10,180 nucleotides of DNA from Campylobacteraceae bacterium (lineage in GTDB: Bacteria; Campylobacterota; Campylobacteria; Campylobacterales; Sulfurovaceae). Shown here in pieces: positions 1-6,160 of this stretch. Position 1 is the first letter of the stretch, and each line of letters starts with the position of its first letter. The stretch spans positions 1 through 10,180 of the forward strand of contig JAMONW010000187.1 in NCBI GenBank assembly GCA_027066355.1. The letters are read 5' to 3'. Made by a program: the position numbers and the translations under genes. The notes under the pieces were generated by a model that saw only the letters and a list, made by a program, of their open reading frames with translations, ran no database searches and was not told where the DNA came from.

Positions 1-163
1 ATAATATTTTTATTAAAATTTACAATAACAGCTTCACTAAAGTTAGAACTTTTTGCAGAGCTAATCCATCCTTGAAGCACACTTTTACCCCTCCTTTAAG
101 AGAGTTAAAAAGTGCATCCATACACTAGTGGCACCCACCTCCAAAGCCTACTTTATTTACCAT
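1..163 (-). pseudogene. Broken third MsrA-family gene (5' part, runs off left edge)
   Basis: Read from the ATG at 163-161, the minus strand gives MVNKVGFGGGCH and then a TAG at 127-125, where MsrA-family proteins have the Trp of the catalytic GC(F/H)W motif. A TGG to TAG change would explain it. Beyond the stop the same frame continues CMDALFNSLKGG. The family-like sequence then resumes in another frame as SVLQGWISSAKSSNFSEAV, running on to base 1, so there is also a net -1 or +2 frameshift around bases 85-94. The pieces resemble the divergent MsrA-like subfamily with a GGGCHWC active-site motif, from memory of that family. Two independent lesions make a functional product unlikely. The rest of the gene lies outside the window. 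The family call rests on short motifs but is supported by two intact msrA genes directly upstream in the same orientation. Confidence 0.72.
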
Positions 164-165
164 AA

Positions 166-218
166 ACTAAAACCTAACTACTACCAACTAAAACCTAAAA
201 CCTACCACTAAAACCTAA
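166..218. repeat. Three copies of a 12-bp element, ACTAAAACCTAA
   Basis: Exact copies of ACTAAAACCTAA lie at 166-177, 187-198 and 207-218, about 20-21 bp apart. An extra partial copy (AAAACCTA) sits between the second and third. On the coding strand of the msr genes the unit reads TTAGGTTTTAGT. The third copy contains the TAG stop codon of the MsrA-Trx-MsrB gene. The block fills the gap between that gene and the decayed msrA. It has no dyad symmetry, so it is not a terminator. Its function is unknown. Confidence 0.8.
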
Positions 219-1444
219 TTACCATTAACCAACTTATCTCTTGGCACAAACTCTAAAACTGTTGCATTAATACAAAAACGCTTTTTGCCATCAGCTCTTG
301 GAAATACATGCCCTAAGTGTGCGCCACTTTTTTTAGCAATTACTTCAACTCTGTGCATTCCATAAGAGTTATCCTCTCTAAAAACTACACTATCACCAAC
401 AGCCTTATAGAAGCTAAGCCATCCGCTACCTGAGTTAAATCTATCTTTTGTGTCAAACAAAATATCTCCACTAAACTTATCTATAAATACCCCATCTGGA
501 GTATGTGCAAACAGCTTATACTTTTTGCAAAAGCGTCTATCTGTTTTTTTATCAAATGCCACTTTAAATGCTTCGCTATTTTGCCCAACTTTAAATGCTC
601 CAAGTGCTTCATAAAACTCTTTTGGATTTAAGTATCCTGTATATCTCCCAATCTCTTTACCATCTTCAATAAACAAGATTGTTGGTGTTCCTGCAACATC
701 TCCATTTAATTTAAAGCCTTTTATATTTTCAAAATGCCTAACCCTTAGTGGCAGTGTGCCTTTATAGCCATCAACAACATCTTTTTTAAACTTTTGGCAA
801 AATGGGCAACCATTTGCATCAATTACTAAAATCTCTTTACCCCCAAGTGGTGTTATGCTTTTTGGCTCTTTTGCTACTTTTTTAAACTTAACACCAGTTG
901 CATGGTTTGGGCAGTAGCCTCTAGGGTGTTTTTTTAGATAATCTTGATGCTTTTCTTCAGCCATATAAAATCTTTTTAGTGGCTTAATCTCTGTTGTAAT
1001 TTTGCCATATCCAGCTTTGTTTAAAAGCTTTTGAAACTCCTCTTTTGTTTGATAAGCCAAACGCTTTTGCTCACTATTGGTATAAAGAATAATACTTCTA
1101 TAATTATTACCATAGTCGTTGCCTTGGCGGTTTTTTTGGGTTGGGTCGTGTAGTTCCCAAAAGTGTTCTAAAATTTTGCGAGTTGAGATTATAGAGTCAT
1201 CATAAGTTACCTTGACTGTTTCTGCATGATTTTCTCTATTTTTAAATAGCCTATGTGCTAAAACTTTACCATAAGTTGGATTTTCAAAATCTCCACCAGC
1301 ATAACCACTTACAACATCTTTAACACCCTTTAACTCTTCAAAACTCTTCTCAACACCCCAAAAGCATCCTGCTCCAAGAACAATAGTTTGCTCTTTGGCA
1401 AAAATAACCATACTTAGTGCTATTAATAGATATACTTTTTTCAT
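215..1444 (-). CDS. msrAB: Exported methionine sulfoxide reductase fusion, MsrA-thioredoxin-MsrB
   Basis: A 409-residue protein predicted to reduce both S- and R-methionine sulfoxide in exported proteins. Residues 1-16 look like a signal peptide (MKK, a hydrophobic stretch, then IFA-KE). Residues 20-185 form an MsrA domain with GCFWG (catalytic Cys27) and a candidate resolving Cys178 in GYCPN. Residues about 197-283 form a thioredoxin-like domain with CPFC (213-216) and a cis-Pro-type TPT (253-255). Residues about 288-405 form an MsrB domain with HLGHVF (376-381) and catalytic Cys391 in RFCIN. The MsrB domain has GWLSF where GWPSF is usual, lacks the zinc CxxC pairs, and has no Cys before GW; Cys306 is the best alternative resolving residue. 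PilB of Neisseria has the order Trx-MsrA-MsrB, so the central Trx here is a different arrangement. The ATG is preceded by AAAAGGA at a normal distance. The start lies 53 bp after the stop of the upstream msrA, so co-transcription is likely. Confidence 0.93.
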   Translation of the reverse strand: MKKVYLLIALSMVIFAKEQTIVLGAGCFWGVEKSFEELKGVKDVVSGYAGGDFENPTYGKVLAHRLFKNRENHAETVKVTYDDSIISTRKILEHFWELHDPTQKNRQGNDYGNNYRSIILYTNSEQKRLAYQTKEEFQKLLNKAGYGKITTEIKPLKRFYMAEEKHQDYLKKHPRGYCPNHATGVKFKKVAKEPKSITPLGGKEILVIDANGCPFCQKFKKDVVDGYKGTLPLRVRHFENIKGFKLNGDVAGTPTILFIEDGKEIGRYTGYLNPKEFYEALGAFKVGQNSEAFKVAFDKKTDRRFCKKYKLFAHTPDGVFIDKFSGDILFDTKDRFNSGSGWLSFYKAVGDSVVFREDNSYGMHRVEVIAKKSGAHLGHVFPRADGKKRFCINATVLEFVPRDKLVNGN

Positions 1445-1489
1445 TTTTTATTCCTTTTAAATATTATGTTTGATATGACTTATTTTTTA

Positions 1490-1501
1490 ATTAAAACCTA
1501 A
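1490..1501. repeat. Additional copy of the 12-bp element, one mismatch
   Basis: ATTAAAACCTAA differs from the ACTAAAACCTAA units at 166-218 at one base. Here too the element contains the gene's TAG stop codon (1500-1498), in this case that of the 162-residue MsrA. Finding the unit at the 3' ends of both intact msr genes suggests either a dispersed family of 3'-end repeats or a shared duplication history. Confidence 0.55.
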
Positions 1502-1986
1502 ATACTCCACTCTTCTCTGATAAAATGGCAAGTATAGCCATTTGGATAGTGTTGTAGATAGTCTTGATGTTCTGGTTCTGCTTCCCAAAAATCACTAGCC
1601 TCGCTCAATTTAGTTACAATTTTTCCAGGTAGCACACCAGCATTATCTATCATCTTAATAACTCTTTTAGCTATCTCTTTTTGCTTTAAATTTGTATAAA
1701 ATATTTCAGAGCGATAAGATGAACCAACATCGTTACCTTGTCTATTTGGTGTTGTTGAATTGTGAATTTTAAAGAAAAACTTTAAAAGCTCTTCATAAGT
1801 TAAAATTTCTGCATCAAATATAACTTCAACTGCTTCTGCATGAGTTCCGTGATTACGATAAGTTGCATTTTTTACATCACCACCAGTATATCCAACTCTA
1901 GTAGATATTACACCCGGCAGCTTTCTAATTAACTCTTGCATACCCCAAAAGCATCCACCTGCTAATATAGCTTTCTCTCTTTTCAT
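1498..1986 (-). CDS. msrA: Peptide-methionine (S)-S-oxide reductase MsrA, cytoplasmic type
   Basis: A 162-residue single-domain MsrA that reduces methionine-S-sulfoxide, with recycling normally by thioredoxin. Catalytic Cys12 lies in GGCFWG. HAEAVEV (49-55), GNDVGSSYRSEIFY (84-97) and PEHQDYL (138-144) are family hallmarks. Cys153 in GYTCHF is the likely resolving residue. It has no signal peptide, so it should act in the cytoplasm, unlike the exported fusion downstream. The MsrA parts of the two proteins are clearly different sequences, so this is not a recent tandem duplication. The ATG has AAGGA about seven bases upstream. The gene follows the Crp/Fnr-type regulator by 116 bp, a gap holding a palindrome and a hairpin. 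Length is normal for the short MsrA class. Confidence 0.95.
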   Translation of the reverse strand: MKREKAILAGGCFWGMQELIRKLPGVISTRVGYTGGDVKNATYRNHGTHAEAVEVIFDAEILTYEELLKFFFKIHNSTTPNRQGNDVGSSYRSEIFYTNLKQKEIAKRVIKMIDNAGVLPGKIVTKLSEASDFWEAEPEHQDYLQHYPNGYTCHFIREEWSI

Positions 1987-2011
1987 ATTAATATCCTTAA
2001 AATTACTATTT

Positions 2012-2036
2012 AAAGCCCAATATATAGTTGGGTTTT
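2012..2036. promoter_or_regulatory. Hairpin between the regulator gene and msrA
   Basis: Arms 2012-2020 and 2028-2036 pair over nine positions (eight Watson-Crick and one G-T) around a 7-base loop. On the minus strand only TTT and then AAATAG follow the stem, so as a terminator for the regulator gene it would be weak. A TATGAT box on the minus strand at 2049-2044 would put the msrA transcript start near 2037. The hairpin would then sit at the very 5' end of that mRNA. Either role is possible. Confidence 0.45.
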
Positions 2037-2076
2037 GTAATATATCATAATTATCTATTTTTAGTGGAACATTTAT

Positions 2077-2091
2077 TACATAATTTATGTA
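2077..2091. promoter_or_regulatory. 15-bp palindrome, candidate operator of the Crp/Fnr-type regulator
   Basis: TACATAA-T-TTATGTA is a perfect inverted repeat of 7+1+7 bases, just beyond the regulator's stop codon and upstream of msrA. Its centre lies about 47 bases before the msrA start predicted from the TATGAT box at 2049-2044. That is near, though not exactly at, the class II position used by CRP-type activators. It is not a canonical FNR or CRP site. AT-rich DNA gives chance palindromes, so the assignment is an inference. Confidence 0.35.
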
Positions 2092-2102
2092 GAGTATAGA
2101 GA

Positions 2103-2711
2103 TTAGATAATTTCTAATTCTAATCTTAATCTATTAAGTGTTTGTCTCGTAATACCCAAATAAGATGCTATATGCTCAATCTTTACATCTTTTTTAAAGA
2201 CATAAGGGTAGTAACTTAAAAGCTCTTGTAGTCTTGATTTTGCATCTTTTGTAAGTAAACTTAGTGTTCTATCTCTTAGCGTTGCATAAGCCTCTTGAGC
2301 TAATATCTTATCAAATTCACCCCATATAGGATACTTTTTGTATAGCTTTTCTAAATCTTCTTTGCTAATTTTTAAAAGTGTAGAGTCTGCTAAAGCTTCA
2401 TAAGCTAAAACTTCTGGAACCTCTTTGGAAAAGCTAACATAATCAACCACAACTGCATCCATAAGCATTCTATGCTCTATGGTATCCATTGTTAAACAAT
2501 GAAATGACCAAGTAAAATCTTTTCCGTCATCTTCTAGCTTATATGAACGCACTACTCCTTTGTTAATAAAGTAAATAGAGTTAAATATATCACTCTCATT
2601 ATAAATATGTTCGCCCTTTTTAATATTTACCTCTTGCAATAAAGCATAAAAGGCACTCCACTCCTCTTCACTAAACTTTATAAAGTGGTTTATATACTCT
2701 TTGATTAACAT
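2103..2711 (-). CDS. Crp/Fnr-family transcriptional regulator
   Basis: A 202-residue protein with the Crp/Fnr layout. An N-terminal cyclic-nucleotide-binding-type beta-roll spans about 15-120 (KKGEHIYNESDIFNSIYFINKG is typical of its first strands). A dimer helix spans about 125-165. A C-terminal helix-turn-helix covers about 176-200 (IEHIASYLGITRQTLNRLR). It has a single Cys (Cys72), so it cannot carry an FNR-type iron-sulfur cluster. The ligand is unknown. The overall form resembles the short Crp-like regulators common in Bacteroidetes and also found in Campylobacterota. Lying upstream of and co-directional with two msr genes, it may control the oxidative repair cluster; this is inferred from position only. 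GAGG lies about eleven bases before the ATG, a rather long spacing. The gene begins 43 bp after rfbB with no obvious terminator between, so read-through is plausible. Confidence 0.88.
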   Translation of the reverse strand: MLIKEYINHFIKFSEEEWSAFYALLQEVNIKKGEHIYNESDIFNSIYFINKGVVRSYKLEDDGKDFTWSFHCLTMDTIEHRMLMDAVVVDYVSFSKEVPEVLAYEALADSTLLKISKEDLEKLYKKYPIWGEFDKILAQEAYATLRDRTLSLLTKDAKSRLQELLSYYPYVFKKDVKIEHIASYLGITRQTLNRLRLELEII

Positions 2712-2754
2712 ATATTTATAGCCTCTGATATTTTAAAATGATATTTGGAATTTA

Positions 2755-3792
2755 TTAAATCCCAAATTTTTCAAGATACCAATTTATAGTCTTTACAATA
2801 CCAGTATCAAAGTTTTCATCTGCTCTCCAGCCAAGCTCATTCTCTAGTTTTGAAGCATCTATTGCATAGCGTCTATCATGTCCTGCTCTATCTTCTACAA
2901 AAGTTATTAACTCTTTGTAGCTATCTTTACCTATGCGTTTTTTTGGTGGCACTTTTTCATCTAAAATAGAGGTTATTGTATCTACTATTTGTAAATTAGT
3001 GCGTTCATTTCTACCACCAATATTATAAACTTCACCCTTTTTACCTGTATGATAAACCAAATCTATACCCTTGCAGTGATCTAATACATATAACCAATCT
3101 CTAATATTTTTGCCATCACCATAAATTGGGATACTCTCTCCAGCAAGAGCTTTTCTTATAATTGTTGGAATTAGTTTTTCATCATGCTGTTTTGGACCAT
3201 AATTGTTTGAACAATTAGTAATAACGCTATTTAAGCCATAAGTTTCAACATAGCTTCTAACAATCATATCGCTACTAGCTTTACTTGCAGAGTATGGAGA
3301 GTTTGGAGCATAAGGAGTATCCTCTCTAAATAGGTCATTTGGGTCATCACTTAAAGTTCCATAAACTTCATCAGTAGAGATGTGATGAAAACGGCAATTT
3401 TCATAGCCTTTTTTATACTCAAAAGGTTTATTCATCCAGTGCTTAAATGCAACATCTAATAGGGTGAATGTTCCATTTACATTTGTTTGCACAAATACAC
3501 CAGGGTTTTTAATAGAGTTATCAACATGACTCTCTGCTGCAAAGTGAATAACACCTTTAATATCATACTCATTAAAGATAAACTCTACAAGCTCACGGTT
3601 GCAAATATCACCTTTTATAAATTTGTAATTTGGATTACCCTCTACCTCTTTTAGGTTATCTAAGTTACCAGCATAAGTTAGTAAATCTAAATTTACTACA
3701 AAATACTCTGGATACTTCTCTAAAAAATATGGAACAAAATTGCTACCAATAAACCCTGCACATCCAGTTACTAAAATACTCTTTTTACTCAC
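2755..3792 (-). CDS. rfbB: dTDP-glucose 4,6-dehydratase
   Basis: A 345-residue extended short-chain dehydrogenase that converts dTDP-glucose to dTDP-4-keto-6-deoxyglucose, the branch point for rhamnose and amino-deoxysugars of surface polysaccharides. The NAD-binding motif GCAGFIG is at 10-16. Catalytic-site STDEVYG is at 139-145 with the Asp141-Glu142 pair typical of this dehydratase. YSASK at 167-171 is the Tyr-Lys dyad. RDWLYVLDHC (231-240) and AGHDRRYAID (303-312) are substrate-binding motifs of RfbB/RmlB. The start codon is GTG (3792-3790), supported by AAAGGA six bases upstream inside the end of rfbA and by the fit of MSKKSILVTG to the family N-terminus. The rfbA stop lies 3 bp upstream, so the two genes form one transcription unit. 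Confidence 0.96.
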   Translation of the reverse strand: MSKKSILVTGCAGFIGSNFVPYFLEKYPEYFVVNLDLLTYAGNLDNLKEVEGNPNYKFIKGDICNRELVEFIFNEYDIKGVIHFAAESHVDNSIKNPGVFVQTNVNGTFTLLDVAFKHWMNKPFEYKKGYENCRFHHISTDEVYGTLSDDPNDLFREDTPYAPNSPYSASKASSDMIVRSYVETYGLNSVITNCSNNYGPKQHDEKLIPTIIRKALAGESIPIYGDGKNIRDWLYVLDHCKGIDLVYHTGKKGEVYNIGGRNERTNLQIVDTITSILDEKVPPKKRIGKDSYKELITFVEDRAGHDRRYAIDASKLENELGWRADENFDTGIVKTINWYLEKFGI

Positions 3793-3795
3793 TCT

Positions 3796-4689
3796 TTATC
3801 CTTTTATTATACGCCCTTGCTCGGCTCTTCTTATTAAATATTGTCCATATTGATTTTTGCTAAGAGGCTTTGCTAACTCTAAAAGTTTATCTTTATTAAT
3901 ATATCCCATCTCATAAGCTATCTCCTCTATACAAGCTACCTTTAAACCTTGGCGATTTTCGATTGTTTGAATAAAGTTAGAAGCCTCTAGCAAACTCTCA
4001 TGTGTCCCAGTATCAAGCCATGCATAGCCTCTTCCCATAAGCTCTACTTTTAATCGATTTTCATCTAAATATAGCTGATTTAGTGTGGTAATTTCTAGTT
4101 CACCTCTATCACTTGGTTTAACGAGTTTTGCCTTTTTAACAACATCATTTGGATAAAAATAAAGACCAACTACCGCATAGTTACTTTTTGGCTCTTTTGG
4201 TTTCTCTTCTATACTTATTACTGTTCCATTCTCATCAAACTCTGCAACACCATATCTTTGAGGATCTTTTACATAGTATCCAAAAACTGTTGCACTATTT
4301 TCCTCTTTTGCATTTTTGACTGATTGTGCCAAAAGATTTGTCATACCTTGCCCATAAAAGATATTATCACCCAATATTAAGCAAACATCATCATCACCAA
4401 TAAACTCTTCTCCAAGCAAAAAAGCTTGTGCTAAGCCATCAGGACTTGGTTGTTCTACATATGAAAACTCTAACCCAATATCTTTTCCATCACCCAAAAG
4501 CTCTTTAAACCTTGGTAAATCAGTAGGTGTAGATATTATTAAAATCTCTCTAATTCCACTTAACATTAAAATAGAGAGTGGATAATAAATCATAGGCTTA
4601 TCATAAATTGGAGCTAACTGTTTACTAATTCCTTTGGTAATTGGATATAGTCTTGTCCCACTACCACCTGCTAAAATAATACCTTTCAT
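3796..4689 (-). CDS. rfbA: Glucose-1-phosphate thymidylyltransferase
   Basis: A 297-residue enzyme making dTDP-glucose from dTTP and glucose-1-phosphate, the substrate of the RfbB encoded next. The nucleotide-binding GGSGTRLYPITKGISKQL is at 8-25. LGDN at 106-109 holds the metal-binding Asp108. VEQPSPDGLAQAF (78-90) and EEKP (161-164) are substrate-site motifs. WLDTGTHESL (224-233) holds the second metal-binding Asp226. Length and motifs match RmlA/RfbA closely. An AAAGG ribosome site precedes the ATG by about eight bases. This is the first gene of the minus-strand run. rfbC and rfbD are absent here, so the final sugar is not defined by this locus. Confidence 0.96.
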   Translation of the reverse strand: MKGIILAGGSGTRLYPITKGISKQLAPIYDKPMIYYPLSILMLSGIREILIISTPTDLPRFKELLGDGKDIGLEFSYVEQPSPDGLAQAFLLGEEFIGDDDVCLILGDNIFYGQGMTNLLAQSVKNAKEENSATVFGYYVKDPQRYGVAEFDENGTVISIEEKPKEPKSNYAVVGLYFYPNDVVKKAKLVKPSDRGELEITTLNQLYLDENRLKVELMGRGYAWLDTGTHESLLEASNFIQTIENRQGLKVACIEEIAYEMGYINKDKLLELAKPLSKNQYGQYLIRRAEQGRIIKG

Positions 4690-4710
4690 TAGATACCTTT
4701 AAAAAAAAGT

Positions 4711-4757
4711 TAATCCATATTACTATAATTTTAATGGATTATTTGGCTCAAATTATA
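4711..4757 (-). promoter_or_regulatory. Candidate rfbA promoter and 5' leader hairpin
   Basis: On the minus strand TATAAT lies at 4757-4752, putting a transcript start near 4745. No good -35 box is seen, which is common for sigma70 promoters of Campylobacterota. Directly downstream, TAATCCAT (4711-4718) and ATGGATTA (4734-4741) can pair as a perfect 8-bp stem with a 15-base loop at the start of the leader. Confidence 0.4.
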
Positions 4758-4931
4758 ACATAAAATCTTAATTAGAATCTTTGTTTATTTTAAAATTAAA
4801 ATTTAGAAAAATATTAATTGTTATTTTTTGATAAAATATAATAGAGTTAATTGACTAAAATATGTATAATCTACCATATATTATAAAATTTAAGCTATTT
4901 TTAGTTATTTTATTTGACTATTTTTGTTTAT

Positions 4932-4937
4932 TATAAT
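4932..4937 (+). promoter_or_regulatory. Candidate -10 box for the speE-coaE-dapF operon
   Basis: TATAAT here is the last such box before the operon, with T-rich sequence upstream and no canonical -35 at 17 bp. It would start transcription near 4944 and give a leader of about 30 bases. TTGACT at 4914-4919 is only 12 bp away, too close to serve as the -35. Confidence 0.4.
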
Positions 4938-4954
4938 AAAGTTATTTAAAAAAA

Positions 4955-4974
4955 GTTTATAAAGGTTTATAAAG
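4955..4974 (+). repeat. Perfect 10-bp tandem duplication at the start of the speE-like gene
   Basis: GTTTATAAAG occurs twice without a gap (4955-4964 and 4965-4974). The junction creates AAAGG (4961-4965), the only plausible ribosome-binding site. The last G of the second copy is the first base of the GTG start codon. A slippage event here may have created or moved the translation start. Confidence 0.7.
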
Positions 4975-5567
4975 TGGAAAATTTAGATTATATAAAAAGT
5001 GAAATGTTAACACATACTGCAATAAATACTCATGCTAATCCAAAGAGGGTATTAGTGATTAATGGTGCTAAAAGGATAGGTAGAGAGCTTGAAAAGTATA
5101 ATACAATTGCAGAAACCATCTACATAGATGGTAGTGATATAATTGAGAATTTAAAGACTCTTGGTGCAAAAAAGTTTGATATTGCAATTGTTTCTACACC
5201 TAAATTTACAGCAAATAGAGAGTTTTGGATAGAGTTAACAAAGCTTTTAGATAGCAAAGGTGTTGTAGCTATAGAGATGAGCAATATCTTTACAAAAAAA
5301 GATGAAGCAACAAAAGAGTTTAAAGTAGCAGGTGCAATATATCCAATTGTTATGCCTTATAGATATGAAAAAGCAACCAATGGAGAGATTATAACAAGCG
5401 ACTATTTAATGTTGGCAAGTAGATTCTATCATCCAACAGCAGATATTAATTTACAAAGGGCAGATTTAACAGATGGATTTGCTTATTACAATAGCGATAT
5501 TTCAATTGCATCATTCCAAATGCCTACAAATATTTACAAAGAGTATTTAGGGATAATTAAAAGATAA
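4974..5567 (+). CDS. speE: Short SpeE-like (spermidine synthase family) protein
   Basis: A 197-residue protein of the spermidine synthase family, which moves an aminopropyl group from decarboxylated S-adenosylmethionine to putrescine. SEMLTHTAINTHANPKRVLVI (9-29) matches the start of the SpeE Rossmann domain. YYNSDISIASFQMPT (171-185) matches its C-terminal YYNxxIHxAAFxLP. The usual glycine-rich GGGDGG is replaced by NGAKRI, and the catalytic Asp region reads FDIAIVSTPKF. The Helicobacter pylori SpeE, recalled from memory, is similarly divergent, but it has about 75 more N-terminal residues that are absent here. GTG at 4974 is chosen because AAAGG lies eight bases upstream, there is no in-frame ATG before it, and a stop lies at 4947-4949. 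Its TAA shares a base with the coaE ATG (TAATG), so translation is probably coupled. The family is likely; activity is uncertain. Confidence 0.75.
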   Translation: MENLDYIKSEMLTHTAINTHANPKRVLVINGAKRIGRELEKYNTIAETIYIDGSDIIENLKTLGAKKFDIAIVSTPKFTANREFWIELTKLLDSKGVVAIEMSNIFTKKDEATKEFKVAGAIYPIVMPYRYEKATNGEIITSDYLMLASRFYHPTADINLQRADLTDGFAYYNSDISIASFQMPTNIYKEYLGIIKR

Positions 5568-6160
5568 TGTTAAAAAATGCTATTGTTTTAACAGGTGGAA
5601 TTGCAACTGGAAAAAGCACAGTTAGTTCATTGATGCAACTATATGGTTTTAAAATAATTGATGCAGATAAAATTGCTCATCAAATTTTAGATAAGTCAAT
5701 AAATGAGATTGCCAAAGTATTTGGAGATGAATATATAGAAGATGGCATAGTAAATAGGAAAAAACTTGGCTCTTTAATTTTTGACAATAAAGAGAAGCGC
5801 TTAGAGTTAGAAGCAATAGTGCATCCAAAAATAAGAGATAAAATATTAGCACAAGCAAAATTGCAAGAGGGCTTTAATAAACCCTATCTAATAGATATAC
5901 CACTCTTTTTTGAGAGAGATGGTATATATAATATAGATAGAGTAATTGTTGTTTATGCACCAAAAGAGATACAGCTAGAAAGGTTAATGCAAAGAGAGGG
6001 CTTTAGTAAAGAAGAAGCTATAAAGCGCATAAATGCTCAACTTCCAATAGATAACAAAAGAGATAAAGCCACATTTTTAATAGATAATAGCAAAGATTTA
6101 AAACATCTACAAAATGAGTGTGAACGAGTAAAAGAGGAGATATTAAATGCAAGTTACTAA
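5567..6160 (+). CDS. coaE: Dephospho-CoA kinase
   Basis: A 197-residue kinase that phosphorylates the 3'-OH of dephospho-CoA with ATP, the last step of coenzyme A synthesis in the cytoplasm. The P-loop GGIATGKST is at 10-18. IDADKIAHQ (31-39) holds the Asp32 and Asp34 region of the CoA site. HPKIR (86-90), DIPLFFE (110-116) and QLPIDNKRDKATFLIDNS (158-175) are family motifs in the usual order. Length is normal. The start overlaps the speE-like stop by one base, and the last 14 bases overlap the start of dapF, so the three genes are a tightly packed operon. Confidence 0.96.
   Translation: MLKNAIVLTGGIATGKSTVSSLMQLYGFKIIDADKIAHQILDKSINEIAKVFGDEYIEDGIVNRKKLGSLIFDNKEKRLELEAIVHPKIRDKILAQAKLQEGFNKPYLIDIPLFFERDGIYNIDRVIVVYAPKEIQLERLMQREGFSKEEAIKRINAQLPIDNKRDKATFLIDNSKDLKHLQNECERVKEEILNASY

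Larger units (their letters stand above)
4690..4973. other. Divergent AT-rich intergenic region
   Basis: These 284 bp lie between the divergent rfbA and speE-like genes and contain no credible gene. TATAAT boxes occur on the plus strand at 4837-4842, 4865-4870 and 4932-4937, and on the minus strand at 4757-4752. In-frame stops (for example TAA at 4947-4949) show that the speE-like gene does not extend into it. Confidence 0.6.

Noticed and set aside
125..127. TAG in the third msrA as a recoded or read-through codon
   Set aside because: A frameshift follows shortly after, and TAG is used as the normal stop by both neighbouring msr genes, so decay is simpler than recoding.
166..218. CRISPR-like array
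   Set aside because: Units are only 12 bp, spacers are 8-9 bp and themselves repeat-like, and there are no cas genes.
4851..4870. TTGACT and TATAAT as a two-box promoter
   Set aside because: The spacing is 8 bp, far too short for a sigma70 promoter.
4690..4973. Upstream remnant of the missing SpeE N-terminal domain
   Set aside because: The frame is closed by TAA at 4947-4949, and the AT-rich sequence shows no SpeE-like peptide in the frames inspected.
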